NCBI RefSeq assembly: GCF_015732185.1 | Contig: NZ_WIQM01000004.1 | Span: 310,001-374,000, forward strand | Source of the DNA: Pectinatus haikarae | Lineage (GTDB): Bacteria; Bacillota; Negativicutes; Selenomonadales; Selenomonadaceae | Direction: 5' to 3' | Length of the DNA: 64,000 nt | Notes under the pieces: model-generated | The model's input: only the letters and a program-made list of their open reading frames with translations | Database searches by the model: none | Told to the model about the DNA's origin: nothing | Position numbers and translations under genes: made by a program | Shown here: positions 24,904 to 34,502 of the stretch, piece after piece | Numbering within the stretch: position 1 is the first letter of the stretch | Layout: the number at the start of each line of letters is the position of its first letter

Positions 24904-26688
24904 ATGCCAGACGAGGAAACAGATCTTTGTTCGCAAATAAAAGCACTCAAAGAACAATTAGAATATCATAAGAAACAATTAGAATATCACAAAGAAAATG
25001 ATGTATTGACGCAGATCTATAACAAGAGTACTTTTTACAGAAAAACGGCAGAGCTGCTGCAAAAAAGAGTTAACTATATAATAATTTGTATAGATATAGA
25101 AAAATTCAGCTTTATTAATGCCTTATATGGCAATAAAATCGGTGATGAAATCCTGCATTATTTAGCAGGACATTTGAAAAACAGTTTAGAAGGTGAGGCT
25201 GTTATCGGCCGTATAAGCGGTGATATATTTGCTGTATGTTTGGAAGAAAGACAACAAAAAATATTTTTGGAAAATATTTTTGCGATTTTTGCTGAAGCAC
25301 CCTTGCCGATGAAACTTGTTCCGGCCATCGGTATTTGTCCTGCCGAGAAAAATACAGCGGTCAGCTTTCTGTGCGATTGGGCTATTTTCGCTTTACGTTC
25401 AATAAAACGGAATTACTTTCAGCATGTGGCTGTTTTCAATGACAGTGTAAGAGGGAAAATGCTTGAGGAGCAGGAATTGCTGGGGATTGCAGAGCAGGCT
25501 CTCAGTGACGGTGAATTCAAACTGTATTTTCAGCCTAAATGCAATATGAACAATGGAAAAATCGCAGGAGCGGAGGTACTTGTCCGCTGGTGGCATCCTA
25601 AAAAGGGAATGATTATGCCGGGGGTGTTTATTCCGCTGTTTGAAAAAAACGGTTTTATAGAAAAACTTGATACCCACATATGGGAAAAAACAGTGCAATG
25701 GCTGAAAACACGTATAGCTTCAGGCGAAAATGTAGTACCTATATCTGTTAATATTTCACGCACAGATATAACTAATATGGATGTCTATTTGGTATTGACA
25801 GGATTGGTGGAAAAGTATGCGGTAAATCCGCAGCTATTGGAGTTGGAGATCACAGAAAGTGCTTATATCGATAAATCTGAGGAGATAATAAATTTATCGG
25901 CTAAGCTCATGGATTATGGATTTATAGTATTGATAGATGATTTTGGCAGCGGATATTCATCTTTGAATATATTAAAGGATATAAAAGCGAATATATTAAA
26001 ACTTGATATGCGCTTTTTGGAAACAGAAAATAAAAAAGGCAAGGACATTATCCAGTCAGTGGTCTATATGGGGCGCTGGCTTAATATGATCATCATAACG
26101 GAAGGCGTCGAAAAGCAGGAACAGGTGGATTTTCTGCGTAAGATCGGCTGTACTTATGCACAGGGATTTTTTTACCATCGGCCTATGGAACAAAGCGCTT
26201 TTGAAGAGCTTATAGGCAATCCGAAAAGCATTGATTATGCTATAAATAATTATTTGTCTGATGATAATTATATGCCAATAGATATAAGCGCACTGATACA
26301 AGAAAACGTTCTTGGCAGTCAGCTGCTGGAAAAAATAATGGGAGCATTAGCCATTTATTCTTACAAAGATGATAAATTGCATCTTCAACAGACGAATGAA
26401 GAATATGGGCGCATAATACAGGATAAAGGTCTGGGGAAGAATGCTGAAACTGATATAATCCATTTTTTGGATAAAAGAACACAGGAAAAAATAAAGCAGA
26501 ATATGAAAAAGGTTTTATTGGAAAATGTGCCGGTAGATATGATAGCCGCTTTGGAAAAAAGGGATAAAAGCAGATATTGGTTTAAAATAAGGCTGTTTAC
26601 GGTCGCGGAACTTTACAGGCGCAGTTTTTTCTATATGTCTATTTTTGATGTGACTGAATCAATGGGGAAATTTTTTGACAACGATTAA
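24904..26688 (+). CDS. Degenerate-GGDEF / EAL protein, probable c-di-GMP phosphodiesterase
   Basis: A 594-residue cytoplasmic protein. It opens with a short coiled coil containing the tandem QLEYHKK/QLEYHKE. A GGDEF fold follows (about 35-180), whose signature reads SGDIF (105-109) in place of GGDEF, so cyclase activity is unlikely. Residues 190-440 form an EAL domain with EVL for EAL, ITES, IDDFGSGYSS and ITEGVE; the DDFG loop is intact, so c-di-GMP hydrolysis is plausible. About 140 further residues resemble a PAS-like domain (YKDDKLHLQQTNEEY..., RYWFKIRLF). The overall design suggests a phosphodiesterase controlled by the degenerate GGDEF and PAS parts, perhaps linked to motility or surface glycans. 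Confidence 0.85.
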   Translation: MPDEETDLCSQIKALKEQLEYHKKQLEYHKENDVLTQIYNKSTFYRKTAELLQKRVNYIIICIDIEKFSFINALYGNKIGDEILHYLAGHLKNSLEGEAVIGRISGDIFAVCLEERQQKIFLENIFAIFAEAPLPMKLVPAIGICPAEKNTAVSFLCDWAIFALRSIKRNYFQHVAVFNDSVRGKMLEEQELLGIAEQALSDGEFKLYFQPKCNMNNGKIAGAEVLVRWWHPKKGMIMPGVFIPLFEKNGFIEKLDTHIWEKTVQWLKTRIASGENVVPISVNISRTDITNMDVYLVLTGLVEKYAVNPQLLELEITESAYIDKSEEIINLSAKLMDYGFIVLIDDFGSGYSSLNILKDIKANILKLDMRFLETENKKGKDIIQSVVYMGRWLNMIIITEGVEKQEQVDFLRKIGCTYAQGFFYHRPMEQSAFEELIGNPKSIDYAINNYLSDDNYMPIDISALIQENVLGSQLLEKIMGALAIYSYKDDKLHLQQTNEEYGRIIQDKGLGKNAETDIIHFLDKRTQEKIKQNMKKVLLENVPVDMIAALEKRDKSRYWFKIRLFTVAELYRRSFFYMSIFDVTESMGKFFDND

Positions 26689-26740
26689 ATTATATGATTT
26701 GGCAGCGGCTGAGAAACCGTCATGCAGGAGGAGTAATACG

Positions 26741-27358
26741 GTGAAAATAATAGCCGGGCTTGGTAATCCGGGCAAAGAATATGAAAAAACGAAACACAAT
26801 GTAGGGTTTATGTTTATAGATGCGTTAGCCAAAAAATTATCGGCAGGCGTTTGGCAGGAAAGATTCAATGGCAGTCTGGCAACAGCGATGATCGGAGCGG
26901 AAAAAGTGCTTTTGCTGAAACCGATGACTTATATGAATCTGAGCGGAAATGCAGTTGCACCGGCACTCAACTGGTATAAAATATCTCCGGCAGATCTTAT
27001 TGTCGTTCACGATGATATGGATTTGCCTGCGGGGATGATCAGAATAAGGGTAAAAGGAAGCTCCGGCGGCCATAACGGAATAAAATCGATAATATCGTGT
27101 ATAAAAAGCAGTGAATTTATTCATGTCCGGATAGGTATAGGGCGCCCTTTGCCGAATTGGAAAGTGAATGATCATGTTCTTTCAAAATTTTCAGACGAAG
27201 ATCAAAATGCTGTGGAAAAGGCCTTTGATACACTGATTCCTGCTGTTGAATGTATAATTACGGAGTCTGTTGATAAGGCAATGAACAAATATAATCCGCG
27301 CAAGGAAAAGAAAAAAACTGTAAGGAATGCTTTGAGTGAGGCAAAATGTGATGAGTAA
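26741..27358 (+). CDS. pth: Peptidyl-tRNA hydrolase
   Basis: A 205-residue Pth that frees tRNA from peptidyl-tRNA released by stalled ribosomes. The amino end KIIAGLGNPGKEYEKTKHNVGF contains the catalytic His (H20 region); KPMTYMNLSG, VHDDMDLP and GSSGGHNGIKSI are family motifs. The frame is open further upstream, but the GTG at 26741 has CAGGAGGAG in front and gives the family start. The basic carboxy extension (NPRKEKKKTVRNA) runs into the overlapping radical SAM gene. Confidence 0.93.
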   Translation: MKIIAGLGNPGKEYEKTKHNVGFMFIDALAKKLSAGVWQERFNGSLATAMIGAEKVLLLKPMTYMNLSGNAVAPALNWYKISPADLIVVHDDMDLPAGMIRIRVKGSSGGHNGIKSIISCIKSSEFIHVRIGIGRPLPNWKVNDHVLSKFSDEDQNAVEKAFDTLIPAVECIITESVDKAMNKYNPRKEKKKTVRNALSEAKCDE

Positions 27359-28589
27359 AACGAAAATAACACTTCTGTACGCTGACGAGGAAGGTGAAAT
27401 TTTCGATGCACCGGGTGTAAGTGCCGCAGGCAGGAGCGGTAATCAAAATATACCGCTCAGAAGGGAAGATCTGATACCTCTGCCGGAAAGTGCCGACCTG
27501 ATGTATCTGCCGGATCGGATGCCGGTGGGAGAAAAAGACGGTGAACTTCTCCCCGTATCAGGGCAGGCAGTGGCAGCACTTCTGCCGGCGGGTTATACAA
27601 GAATTTATATGCCTGCTTTCCAGAAAACTGAGGCTGCGCAGACACTTCCCCTATATGGTTATACAGCGGTGGCATTGTATAAGGATGAAATGTACGCGGC
27701 CGCAATTTATACTGATGAAAATAGTAAATGGGATCCCGCACGTTATAATACGGATAATCTGCCGGAATTGATAAATAAAGTCAAGCGTGATGTTCCCGGC
27801 AATCGTTTGGTGGAGCATTTGGCAAATTGTTCACTGCAATGGCATTGCTGTACGGCACAGAATCTTTTTTACGGAAGATGGGAAGCCGGTATACCGGTGT
27901 CGCCTGTCTGCAATGCGGACTGTCTGGGCTGCATATCACTGCAGGCGGCAGAATGCTGTCCGTCACCGCAAAGCCGTATTGATTTTAGTCCGTCGCCTGA
28001 TGAAATTGCACAAATAGGAAGCTATCATCTTTCCAGAGCAGCTGATGCCATAGTAAGTTTCGGACAAGGCTGTGAGGGTGAGCCGTCATTGGCAGCGGAT
28101 AATATAGTTCCTGCCCTGAAAATGATAAGAGCACGCACGGATAAAGGCCAGATAAATATAAATACTAACGCCGGTTTTACAGACGGCATTGCCAGACTTG
28201 CGGATGCGGGACTTAACAGTATGCGTGTCAGCATAATAAGTGCCGTATCGGAAAATTATAAAGCTTATTATCGCTGTAATTATGAATTGGAAGATGTTAT
28301 TGACTCTATCAGGTATGCAAAGAAAAAAAATGTATATGTATCGCTTAACATGCTTTATTTTCCGGGCTTTAATGACAGTAAGACCGAGGCTGCCGCATGG
28401 CGCAAATTTTTGCGCAGTGTTTCTGTTGATATGATTCAGGTGCGAAATTTAAATATAGACCCGGATTTATTTGCGCAAATAATGCCTGAATTTTCCCCAG
28501 CCTTGGGAACAAAAATGTTTTTTGGCGGACTGAAAGGCGAATTCTCTGCTGTGTCCATTGGCAGCTTCAGCCATTATCAGAATAAATAG
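27351..28589 (+). CDS. Radical SAM protein of unknown substrate
   Basis: A 412-residue protein. About 180 residues of unfamiliar amino-terminal sequence precede the radical SAM cluster motif CNADCLGC (C187, C191, C194). Family-type segments follow: FGQGCEGEPSL (GGE-like), ININTNAGF and MRVSIISA. A further CC pair (ECCPS) lies just after the cluster motif. It overlaps the pth stop by 8 bases and is translationally coupled to it. This suggests modification of RNA, a translation factor or a peptide, but that is inference from position only. ATG 27351 is preferred over GTG 27336. Confidence 0.8.
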   Translation: MSKTKITLLYADEEGEIFDAPGVSAAGRSGNQNIPLRREDLIPLPESADLMYLPDRMPVGEKDGELLPVSGQAVAALLPAGYTRIYMPAFQKTEAAQTLPLYGYTAVALYKDEMYAAAIYTDENSKWDPARYNTDNLPELINKVKRDVPGNRLVEHLANCSLQWHCCTAQNLFYGRWEAGIPVSPVCNADCLGCISLQAAECCPSPQSRIDFSPSPDEIAQIGSYHLSRAADAIVSFGQGCEGEPSLAADNIVPALKMIRARTDKGQININTNAGFTDGIARLADAGLNSMRVSIISAVSENYKAYYRCNYELEDVIDSIRYAKKKNVYVSLNMLYFPGFNDSKTEAAAWRKFLRSVSVDMIQVRNLNIDPDLFAQIMPEFSPALGTKMFFGGLKGEFSAVSIGSFSHYQNK

Positions 28590-28820
28590 GCGCTATTGGT
28601 GTAACGATTCAGCTGTCCTTTAAAAAAATTCCTCAAAATAGGAGCATCATTCTATCCTTCACAGATGTTTTATGATAAAATTACATTAGTTTTATAATGT
28701 ATAGTGTGAGGATGAAAACGCATGGATGCGAAAAAGAGGGAACAGGCACTGCAGATCGATGAAACATGGGGCGTGCCGATATATACTTTAAAAAATAATC
28801 TAGAAGGAGGGATCAGTCAA

Positions 28821-29603
28821 GTGGATGAACGTGATTGGATCGCTTTTAAACAAAAGCTGAAAAGCAAGACCGGAATTGATCTTGATTTATATAAAGAAGC
28901 ACAGATGAAACGCCGCATCAATAATCTCGTTACGCGTAAAGGCTATTCTACTTTTTCATCGTATTTTGATTTTGCTGTCAAAGACAAGGATGAGTTTGCT
29001 TCTTTTATAGAATACCTTACGATAAACGTATCTGAATTTTTTCGCACACCGGAAAAATTTTCTGAATTGGAATCTGTTATTATCCCTGAGCTGCTGCAAA
29101 AAAACACGAAACTTAATATATGGAGCGCGGGGTGTTCTATAGGTGCAGAACCATATTCTATCGCAATGATCCTGGATGAAAAAACACCGGGGGCGCGTCA
29201 TCGGATTTTGGCCTCTGATTTGGATGTAGATATTCTTGCTAAAGCTAAAGACGGAGTATATTCGGATAATGAACTGAAAGCTATTTCGCTCGGACGCAAG
29301 CAAAAATATTTCACAAAAACGGATGATGGCAGATATGCTGTCAGTCCGACGATAAAGGCAAAGATTGAATTTCGGCGGCATAATCTTTTGAAGGATTCTT
29401 TTGAAACAGGTTTTGATCTTATTTTGTGCCGCAATGTTGTTATTTACTTTACAGAGGAAGCTAAAGACAAACTTTATAAAGAATTCTTCAAGGCATTGAA
29501 ACCGGGAGGGATTTTATTCGTCGGCGGAACAGAAGCTGTACTGAATTACCGTGATATGGGATATGAAAATCACAGGCCGTTTTTTTATAGAAGGCCATTG
29601 TAA
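28821..29603 (+). CDS. cheR: Chemotaxis protein methyltransferase CheR
   Basis: A 260-residue SAM-dependent methyltransferase that methylates glutamates of chemoreceptors. The amino-terminal helical CheR_N (about 1-70, KRRINNLVTRKGYSTFSSYF) leads to the SAM domain with SAGCSIGAEPYSIAMIL, ILASDLDVDIL, LILCRNVVIYF and LFVGGTEAV. GTG 28821 is preceded by AAGGAGGG at ideal distance and yields the usual length. An in-frame ATG at 28722 would add 33 residues and is also possible. It probably serves the soluble receptor at 9.9 kb among others. No cheB is adjacent. Confidence 0.9.
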   Translation: MDERDWIAFKQKLKSKTGIDLDLYKEAQMKRRINNLVTRKGYSTFSSYFDFAVKDKDEFASFIEYLTINVSEFFRTPEKFSELESVIIPELLQKNTKLNIWSAGCSIGAEPYSIAMILDEKTPGARHRILASDLDVDILAKAKDGVYSDNELKAISLGRKQKYFTKTDDGRYAVSPTIKAKIEFRRHNLLKDSFETGFDLILCRNVVIYFTEEAKDKLYKEFFKALKPGGILFVGGTEAVLNYRDMGYENHRPFFYRRPL

Positions 29604-29708
29604 CCATTGTAAGAACAGGCTTATCTTACCTTCCTCAGATTGACCGATATTTCCTAAGTTTATGTTATAATAAGATCAGGAGACAGATTGCCTGGTGAAA
29701 AAAGGGTT

Positions 29709-29741
29709 CTTATTTAGGCCGGGAATTGCGGCTTAGATAAG
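29709..29741 (+). promoter_or_regulatory. Hairpin in the sbcDC leader
   Basis: CTTATTTAGGCCG pairs with CGGCTTAGATAAG (13 pairs, two of them G-U) around GGAATTG. It lies between a TATAAT-containing promoter region and the GTGGAGG ribosome site of sbcD. A T-rich but imperfect tail follows, so it may act as an attenuator or a simple leader structure. Confidence 0.4.
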
Positions 29742-29765
29742 AGCTTTCTTTATGTGGAGGTTTTT

Positions 29766-30896
29766 ATGAAATTTGCCCATTTAGCTGATTTGCATATAGG
29801 GAAAAGAATAAATAATTTTTCTATGCTTGAAGATCAAAAATACATATTGACACAAGTGGTAAATATTTTGCAGAAGGAGAAGCCAGAGGCTGTTTTTATT
29901 GCCGGTGACATTTATGATACACCACTGCCTCCCGTTGAGGCAGTGCGTCTTTTGGATAAATTTCTTACTGAACTTGCAGAGTTGAAAATGAAGGTATTTA
30001 TTATAAGCGGCAACCATGATTCGGCAGAGCGGTTGTCCTTCGGTACAGGACTCCTGAATAAAAGCGGTGTATATATATCTCCGGTATTTACAGGAATATT
30101 TTCACCAATAAAAATTCAAGATGAATATGGATCAGTCAATATATATATGCTGCCATTTTTGAAACCTGTATATGCAAAAAAAGCATGGCCGGAAGAAGAC
30201 ATAAGGACATATGATGATGCTGTCAGGACAGCTGTGGAGAAAATGCGCATTGACCGGGAGGCGCGCAATATAATAATTGCACATCAATTTGTTACGGGGG
30301 CACAGACGAGCGATTCAGAGGAAATAAGCATAGGCGGTCTGGATAATATTTCGGCAGAAATATTTTACCCGTTTGATTATGCCGCTCTTGGACATATTCA
30401 CAGACCTCAGCAGATCGGGCGTGCATTTGTACGTTATGCAGGAACACCTTTAAAATATTCCTTTTCTGAATGCGGGCACAAAAAAACTCTTGCAATTGTG
30501 AATATAAAAGAAAAAGGTAAGGTGGATATCAGTGCAAGAAATTTGCAGCCTTTACATGATATGCGCAGGATACGGGGAAATTATGCAGATTTGGTTTTAA
30601 GGGAAAATTATGAAGGCACAGATACAGAGGATTATTTAGCAGTTACTCTGACAGACGAAAATGAAATACCGGACGCGATAGGTAAATTACGTACAATTTA
30701 TCCGAATATAATGAAAATAGATTATGATAATAAAAGAACGCAGACAAATAATATCATCACGGCAAATACAGAAAAAAGCAAACTGCCTATTGATATGCTC
30801 AGTGAGTTCTATGCCTTGCAAAATAATAAACCATTCAGTAAAAAACAGCGGAATTTTGCCGAGAAATTGATAGAACAAATATGGGAGGAACACTGA
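29766..30896 (+). CDS. sbcD: Exonuclease SbcCD, nuclease subunit
   Basis: A 376-residue Mre11-type metallophosphoesterase that, with SbcC, cuts hairpins and processes double-strand ends. The metal-site motifs are all present: FAHLADLHIGK, FIAGDIYD, ISGNHDSAERL, AHQF and ALGHIHRPQ. ATG 29766 with GTGGAGG upstream is preferred over the GTG four codons earlier. The stop shares one base with the sbcC start, so the two are coupled. Confidence 0.94.
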   Translation: MKFAHLADLHIGKRINNFSMLEDQKYILTQVVNILQKEKPEAVFIAGDIYDTPLPPVEAVRLLDKFLTELAELKMKVFIISGNHDSAERLSFGTGLLNKSGVYISPVFTGIFSPIKIQDEYGSVNIYMLPFLKPVYAKKAWPEEDIRTYDDAVRTAVEKMRIDREARNIIIAHQFVTGAQTSDSEEISIGGLDNISAEIFYPFDYAALGHIHRPQQIGRAFVRYAGTPLKYSFSECGHKKTLAIVNIKEKGKVDISARNLQPLHDMRRIRGNYADLVLRENYEGTDTEDYLAVTLTDENEIPDAIGKLRTIYPNIMKIDYDNKRTQTNNIITANTEKSKLPIDMLSEFYALQNNKPFSKKQRNFAEKLIEQIWEEH

Positions 30897-33640
30897 TGCT
30901 GCCGAAAAAACTTGTTATGTCAGCCTTTGGACCTTATGCGGGTGAAGTGGATATAGATTTTAGTAAATTAGGTAAAAAAGGGATTTATCTTATAAGCGGT
31001 GACACAGGTGCGGGGAAAACTACTATCTTTGATGCTCTGGTTTATGCGCTGTACGGAGAGGCCAGCGGTCCTGTACGGGAGACGAATATGTTTCGCAGTA
31101 AATATGCTTCGACCGATACGCAAACTTATGTAGAACTTATATTTTGTTATGGAAATCGCGACTACAGACTGCGGCGCAATCCGGAATATGAGCGTCCGGC
31201 CAAAAGAGGCAGTAAAATAGTTGTGGAAAAACCTGCGGCGGAACTGTTCCTTCCAGACGGGGAAATAGTAAGCGGTGTCAAAGAAGTGACGCAGGCTGTG
31301 GCAGAGCTGATAGGCCTCGACAGAGCACAATTCACTCAGATAGCTATGATCGCCCAGGGCGATTTTTTGCGGCTTTTACTTTCACCGACAAAAGAACGCA
31401 GTGATATTTTCCGCAAGATATTCAATACAGGATTATATCGTTTTCTTCAGGAAAAATTAAAAAAGGAAGCGGAAGAAACAGCAAAAAAGCTGGAAAGTAT
31501 AAAAAGAGATATAGAACACGATAAAAAAAATATCCAGCTGGCAGAAAATGCAGTTTTGGAGGATTCACCGTTACTGTCTGAGCTTATCAGTAAAATTAGT
31601 GAATACACGAATAAAGATAGAAAAACTGCAGAACAGATAAGTAAAAAAATAGCAGATAACGAGGAAAAACTAGCTCAGAATAATTCCCAGCTGGGTTATG
31701 CTGCCTCTATGGAAAAGATAAAACAGGAAATGGCCTTGTGCAAGACGGAGATAGAAAAAAATATTCCTTTTGCACAACAGCTGGAAAAAAATTATAAAGA
31801 AGCAAAAGAAAGATATGATAAGGAATATGCGGCGGCAATAGAGGTTATAGCCGGTATAAAGGATAATATGGGCACATACGATGAGTATGATGCCGTTTTA
31901 GTACAGGAAAAAGAATATGTTTCTCAGCTGACAGTGATGGCACAGAAAGAAGAGGCAGAATGCAGGCAGCTGAAAATTCTCAGTAAGCAGATAGAAGAAG
32001 GGAAAAAACAGCAGAGCCTTTTACAGGAGGCGATGTTGAAAAAAGAACAATGCAGGCACAGAGAAGGAATACTGCAAAAACAGTTGGAAGATCTGCAGGA
32101 ACTTTTGGTAAATACGGCAGATTATAATGCACTGCTCAATAGATATAAAAAAGCATGTGAAGCATATAAGGCTGAACAGGGCAGCCAAAAAGTTATTCAT
32201 GCGGAATGTGACAAGATGGAAAAAGCATATTTGGATGAACAGGCAGGAATAATAGCCTCAGCTCTGCAAGACGGCAGACCATGCCCTGTATGCGGATCTG
32301 TGCAGCATCCGCAGCCGGCAGTTTTGGTGGAAAATGCACCTGACAAGGAACAACTGGATATCATTAAAAAAAAGAGACAGATGGCGGATAAAAAAGTGTC
32401 TGAGCTCAGTATGCGGGCAGGTGATCTGAAGGGACAGCTAAGTGCGCTCGACGGACAGATAATTAAAAAAGCAGAACAGCTTCTTGGCTGCCGGGAACGC
32501 GGCAGGATAAAAGAACAGGCGGCAGAATCACAAAAGAATGCAGACAGAGAAAGAACAGTTATCAGGCAGGAAATGGATAAGCTGCAAAAAGAAGTATTAT
32601 TAAAAGAAAAACTGGACAGAGAGCTGCCGCTGCTGTCTGGAAAATATGATGATATCGGTGAAAAAGCAAAAGAATATCAGCAGAAAAAAGCTGTTTTGAC
32701 AGCTAATATAGAAAATATCGGGGAAAAAAAGACAGAAAAGGCTAAACTGCTCACTTACAAAGATAAGACCGAAGCAGTAAAAATGCTGGAAAACAAAGAA
32801 ATGCATGCAGTCTTATTAGAAAAGCAAATGAATGAGGCTCAGAAAAAATTTGCGGAAAAAGAGAACTTTTTAAGCAGTGAAAAAGCTAAATTTACAGTTT
32901 TGCGCGGGCAGCTTGAAAAAAGCAGCACGCTCGATCTGGAAAAATTGAAGAGTATGCGCGCAAGTCTCACGCAAGCCAAAAAAGAATTGACAGAAAATCA
33001 GCAGCTGATACATATACGGATGGCAGCAAATGAAAAGGCACTGAAAGATATTATTGAACAAAAGGACAGTTATGAGGAGCTGACCGAACAGTATATCTGG
33101 CAGCTTGATTTAGCTCAGACTGTTGTCGGTATGCAAAGCGGAAAGAGTAAAATAACGCTGGAAACGTATATACAGATGCAGTATTTTGACAGAATAATAG
33201 AAAGAGCAAATACCAGATTTATGGTCATGAGCGCGGGACAGTATGAATTGATAAGAAAAACGGCAGCTCAGGATATGCGCAGTCAGAGCGGACTGGAATT
33301 GGATGTCATAGATCATTATAATGGCAGCCGGCGCAGTATAAAGACACTGTCAGGAGGAGAGGCGTTTAAGGCATCGCTGTCTTTGGCTTTGGGGTTATCC
33401 GATGAGATTCAATCATCGGCGGGAGGCATACAGCTGGATACTATGTTTGTCGATGAAGGTTTTGGTTCATTGGATGAAGAATCTTTGGAACATGCAGTCA
33501 GTGTGCTTAATACTCTCGCACAAGGCAATAAACTGATCGGGATAATATCTCATGTCGGTGAATTGAAGCAGCGCATCGACAAGCAGATCAAAGTAAGTAA
33601 AATGCCATACGGGGGCAGCCGGGCGGAAGTGATAAATTAA
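30896..33640 (+). CDS. sbcC: Exonuclease SbcCD, SMC-like ATPase subunit
   Basis: A 914-residue Rad50-type ATPase. It has an amino-terminal Walker A (SGDTGAGKTTIFDAL), long coiled-coil arms, the zinc hook CPVCG near the middle (about residue 465), then the ABC signature TLSGGEAFKASLSLALGLS and Walker B LDTMFVDEGFGSLD. It holds DNA ends and drives the SbcD nuclease. The coiled coil is Lys/Gln/Glu-rich. The length is slightly below that of E. coli but normal for Firmicutes. Confidence 0.94.
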   Translation: MLPKKLVMSAFGPYAGEVDIDFSKLGKKGIYLISGDTGAGKTTIFDALVYALYGEASGPVRETNMFRSKYASTDTQTYVELIFCYGNRDYRLRRNPEYERPAKRGSKIVVEKPAAELFLPDGEIVSGVKEVTQAVAELIGLDRAQFTQIAMIAQGDFLRLLLSPTKERSDIFRKIFNTGLYRFLQEKLKKEAEETAKKLESIKRDIEHDKKNIQLAENAVLEDSPLLSELISKISEYTNKDRKTAEQISKKIADNEEKLAQNNSQLGYAASMEKIKQEMALCKTEIEKNIPFAQQLEKNYKEAKERYDKEYAAAIEVIAGIKDNMGTYDEYDAVLVQEKEYVSQLTVMAQKEEAECRQLKILSKQIEEGKKQQSLLQEAMLKKEQCRHREGILQKQLEDLQELLVNTADYNALLNRYKKACEAYKAEQGSQKVIHAECDKMEKAYLDEQAGIIASALQDGRPCPVCGSVQHPQPAVLVENAPDKEQLDIIKKKRQMADKKVSELSMRAGDLKGQLSALDGQIIKKAEQLLGCRERGRIKEQAAESQKNADRERTVIRQEMDKLQKEVLLKEKLDRELPLLSGKYDDIGEKAKEYQQKKAVLTANIENIGEKKTEKAKLLTYKDKTEAVKMLENKEMHAVLLEKQMNEAQKKFAEKENFLSSEKAKFTVLRGQLEKSSTLDLEKLKSMRASLTQAKKELTENQQLIHIRMAANEKALKDIIEQKDSYEELTEQYIWQLDLAQTVVGMQSGKSKITLETYIQMQYFDRIIERANTRFMVMSAGQYELIRKTAAQDMRSQSGLELDVIDHYNGSRRSIKTLSGGEAFKASLSLALGLSDEIQSSAGGIQLDTMFVDEGFGSLDEESLEHAVSVLNTLAQGNKLIGIISHVGELKQRIDKQIKVSKMPYGGSRAEVIN

Positions 33641-33691
33641 AACAAACAGGAAGCCCGTCAGATATTTTTCTGACGGGCTTCCTGTTTGTTT
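33640..33691. terminator. Bidirectional terminator between sbcC and nrdG
   Basis: Perfect 23-base arms (33640-33662 and 33669-33691) surround a 6-base loop. The GC core AGGAAGCCCGTCAGA is bordered by A/T runs. It serves the convergent sbcC (+) and nrdG (-) transcripts. Confidence 0.9.
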
Positions 33692-33692
33692 T

Positions 33693-34196
33693 TCAGGTAA
33701 AATTTTTTAAAATAATAGTTCCTTTTTTTCTGGTTTCGTTCATATCGATGATACGTTGATTGCTGCTGCCGCGAAAGGATAAAGTCAGATCCCGCTTCTC
33801 AAGCAAGAATGGACCGTCTATAAGAATATCGGTAAGGTAAAGCAATCGGGTGATGTCCTTGTTATGCATAGCTGTGAGCTGCTCCAGCGTGTAGCCTGTA
33901 TAGGTAGTGATATTAAGAGGCACCGCATGGATTTTTTCCGCAAGAAGGGCAAGCTCGCCGGCCTGAAGAAAAGGTTCGCCGCCGCTGAAAGTCACACCTG
34001 ATAACAGAGGATTCTTGCAGATCTGCGTGAGCAGCGCATCGGGATCAGCATATTTCCCGCCGCTGGGATCGTGTGTATGCGGATTATGGCAGCCGGGACA
34101 CTTGTGCGGGCATCCCTGTGTGAAAATAGTGAAACGGTAGCCTTCACCGTCAACTACAGAATCATCAACAGTGCCGGCAATCTTAATTAAGCCCAT
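33693..34196 (-). CDS. nrdG: Anaerobic ribonucleotide reductase activating protein
   Basis: A 167-residue radical SAM activase that installs the glycyl radical on class III ribonucleotide reductase. The cluster motif is QGCPHKCPGCHNP (CxxxCxxC). TFSGGEPFLQ is the GGE-type segment, and DILIDGPF is a family motif. The start overlaps the end of the small glycyl-radical protein by 14 bases, so the two are coupled. In this operon its true substrate should be the small protein at 34183-34467 rather than the large NrdD chain. Confidence 0.93.
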   Translation of the reverse strand: MGLIKIAGTVDDSVVDGEGYRFTIFTQGCPHKCPGCHNPHTHDPSGGKYADPDALLTQICKNPLLSGVTFSGGEPFLQAGELALLAEKIHAVPLNITTYTGYTLEQLTAMHNKDITRLLYLTDILIDGPFLLEKRDLTLSFRGSSNQRIIDMNETRKKGTIILKNFT

Positions 34197-34467
34197 GTTT
34201 TACGCGGTCATGCTCTTCTGCACGTTTCGCATTGTTGAAACGGTCGGTAGTGCCGACAAGATAGCCGGTAATACGGCGGATTCGTTCAAATTTTGCAGGC
34301 CGCAGCTTATAATCAAGTGCGACATTGCCGTTGCCGTCATCTGCTATAGAAAGATACTTCAATCTTTTAGAAGATTGATTTTCTATACGGTCGATATAAC
34401 TTACGATTTCTTCCTCAGATATACCGGCTAAGCCGTTTAAGTTGATTTCAATGCCTTTTAGTAACAT
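34183..34467 (-). CDS. Detached glycyl-radical domain of class III ribonucleotide reductase
   Basis: A 94-residue protein. Residues 59-91 match the extreme carboxy end of NrdD proteins: ERIRRITGYLVGTTDRFN and AKRAEEHDRVKH, with RITGY as the glycyl-radical loop (radical glycine G68). Residues 1-55 are an added domain of unknown fold that full-length NrdD does not have at this place. The large NrdD upstream ends at its zinc site and lacks this loop. The gene starts 35 bases after the nrdD stop with AAGGA 10 bases before the ATG, and overlaps nrdG. It recalls the spare radical domain YfiD/GrcA of pyruvate formate-lyase, but here no intact copy is present on the large chain. Confidence 0.8.
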   Translation of the reverse strand: MLLKGIEINLNGLAGISEEEIVSYIDRIENQSSKRLKYLSIADDGNGNVALDYKLRPAKFERIRRITGYLVGTTDRFNNAKRAEEHDRVKHGLN

Positions 34468-34502
34468 GATCAGCACATCCTTTTTATTTAATATTTTTCA
34501 AA

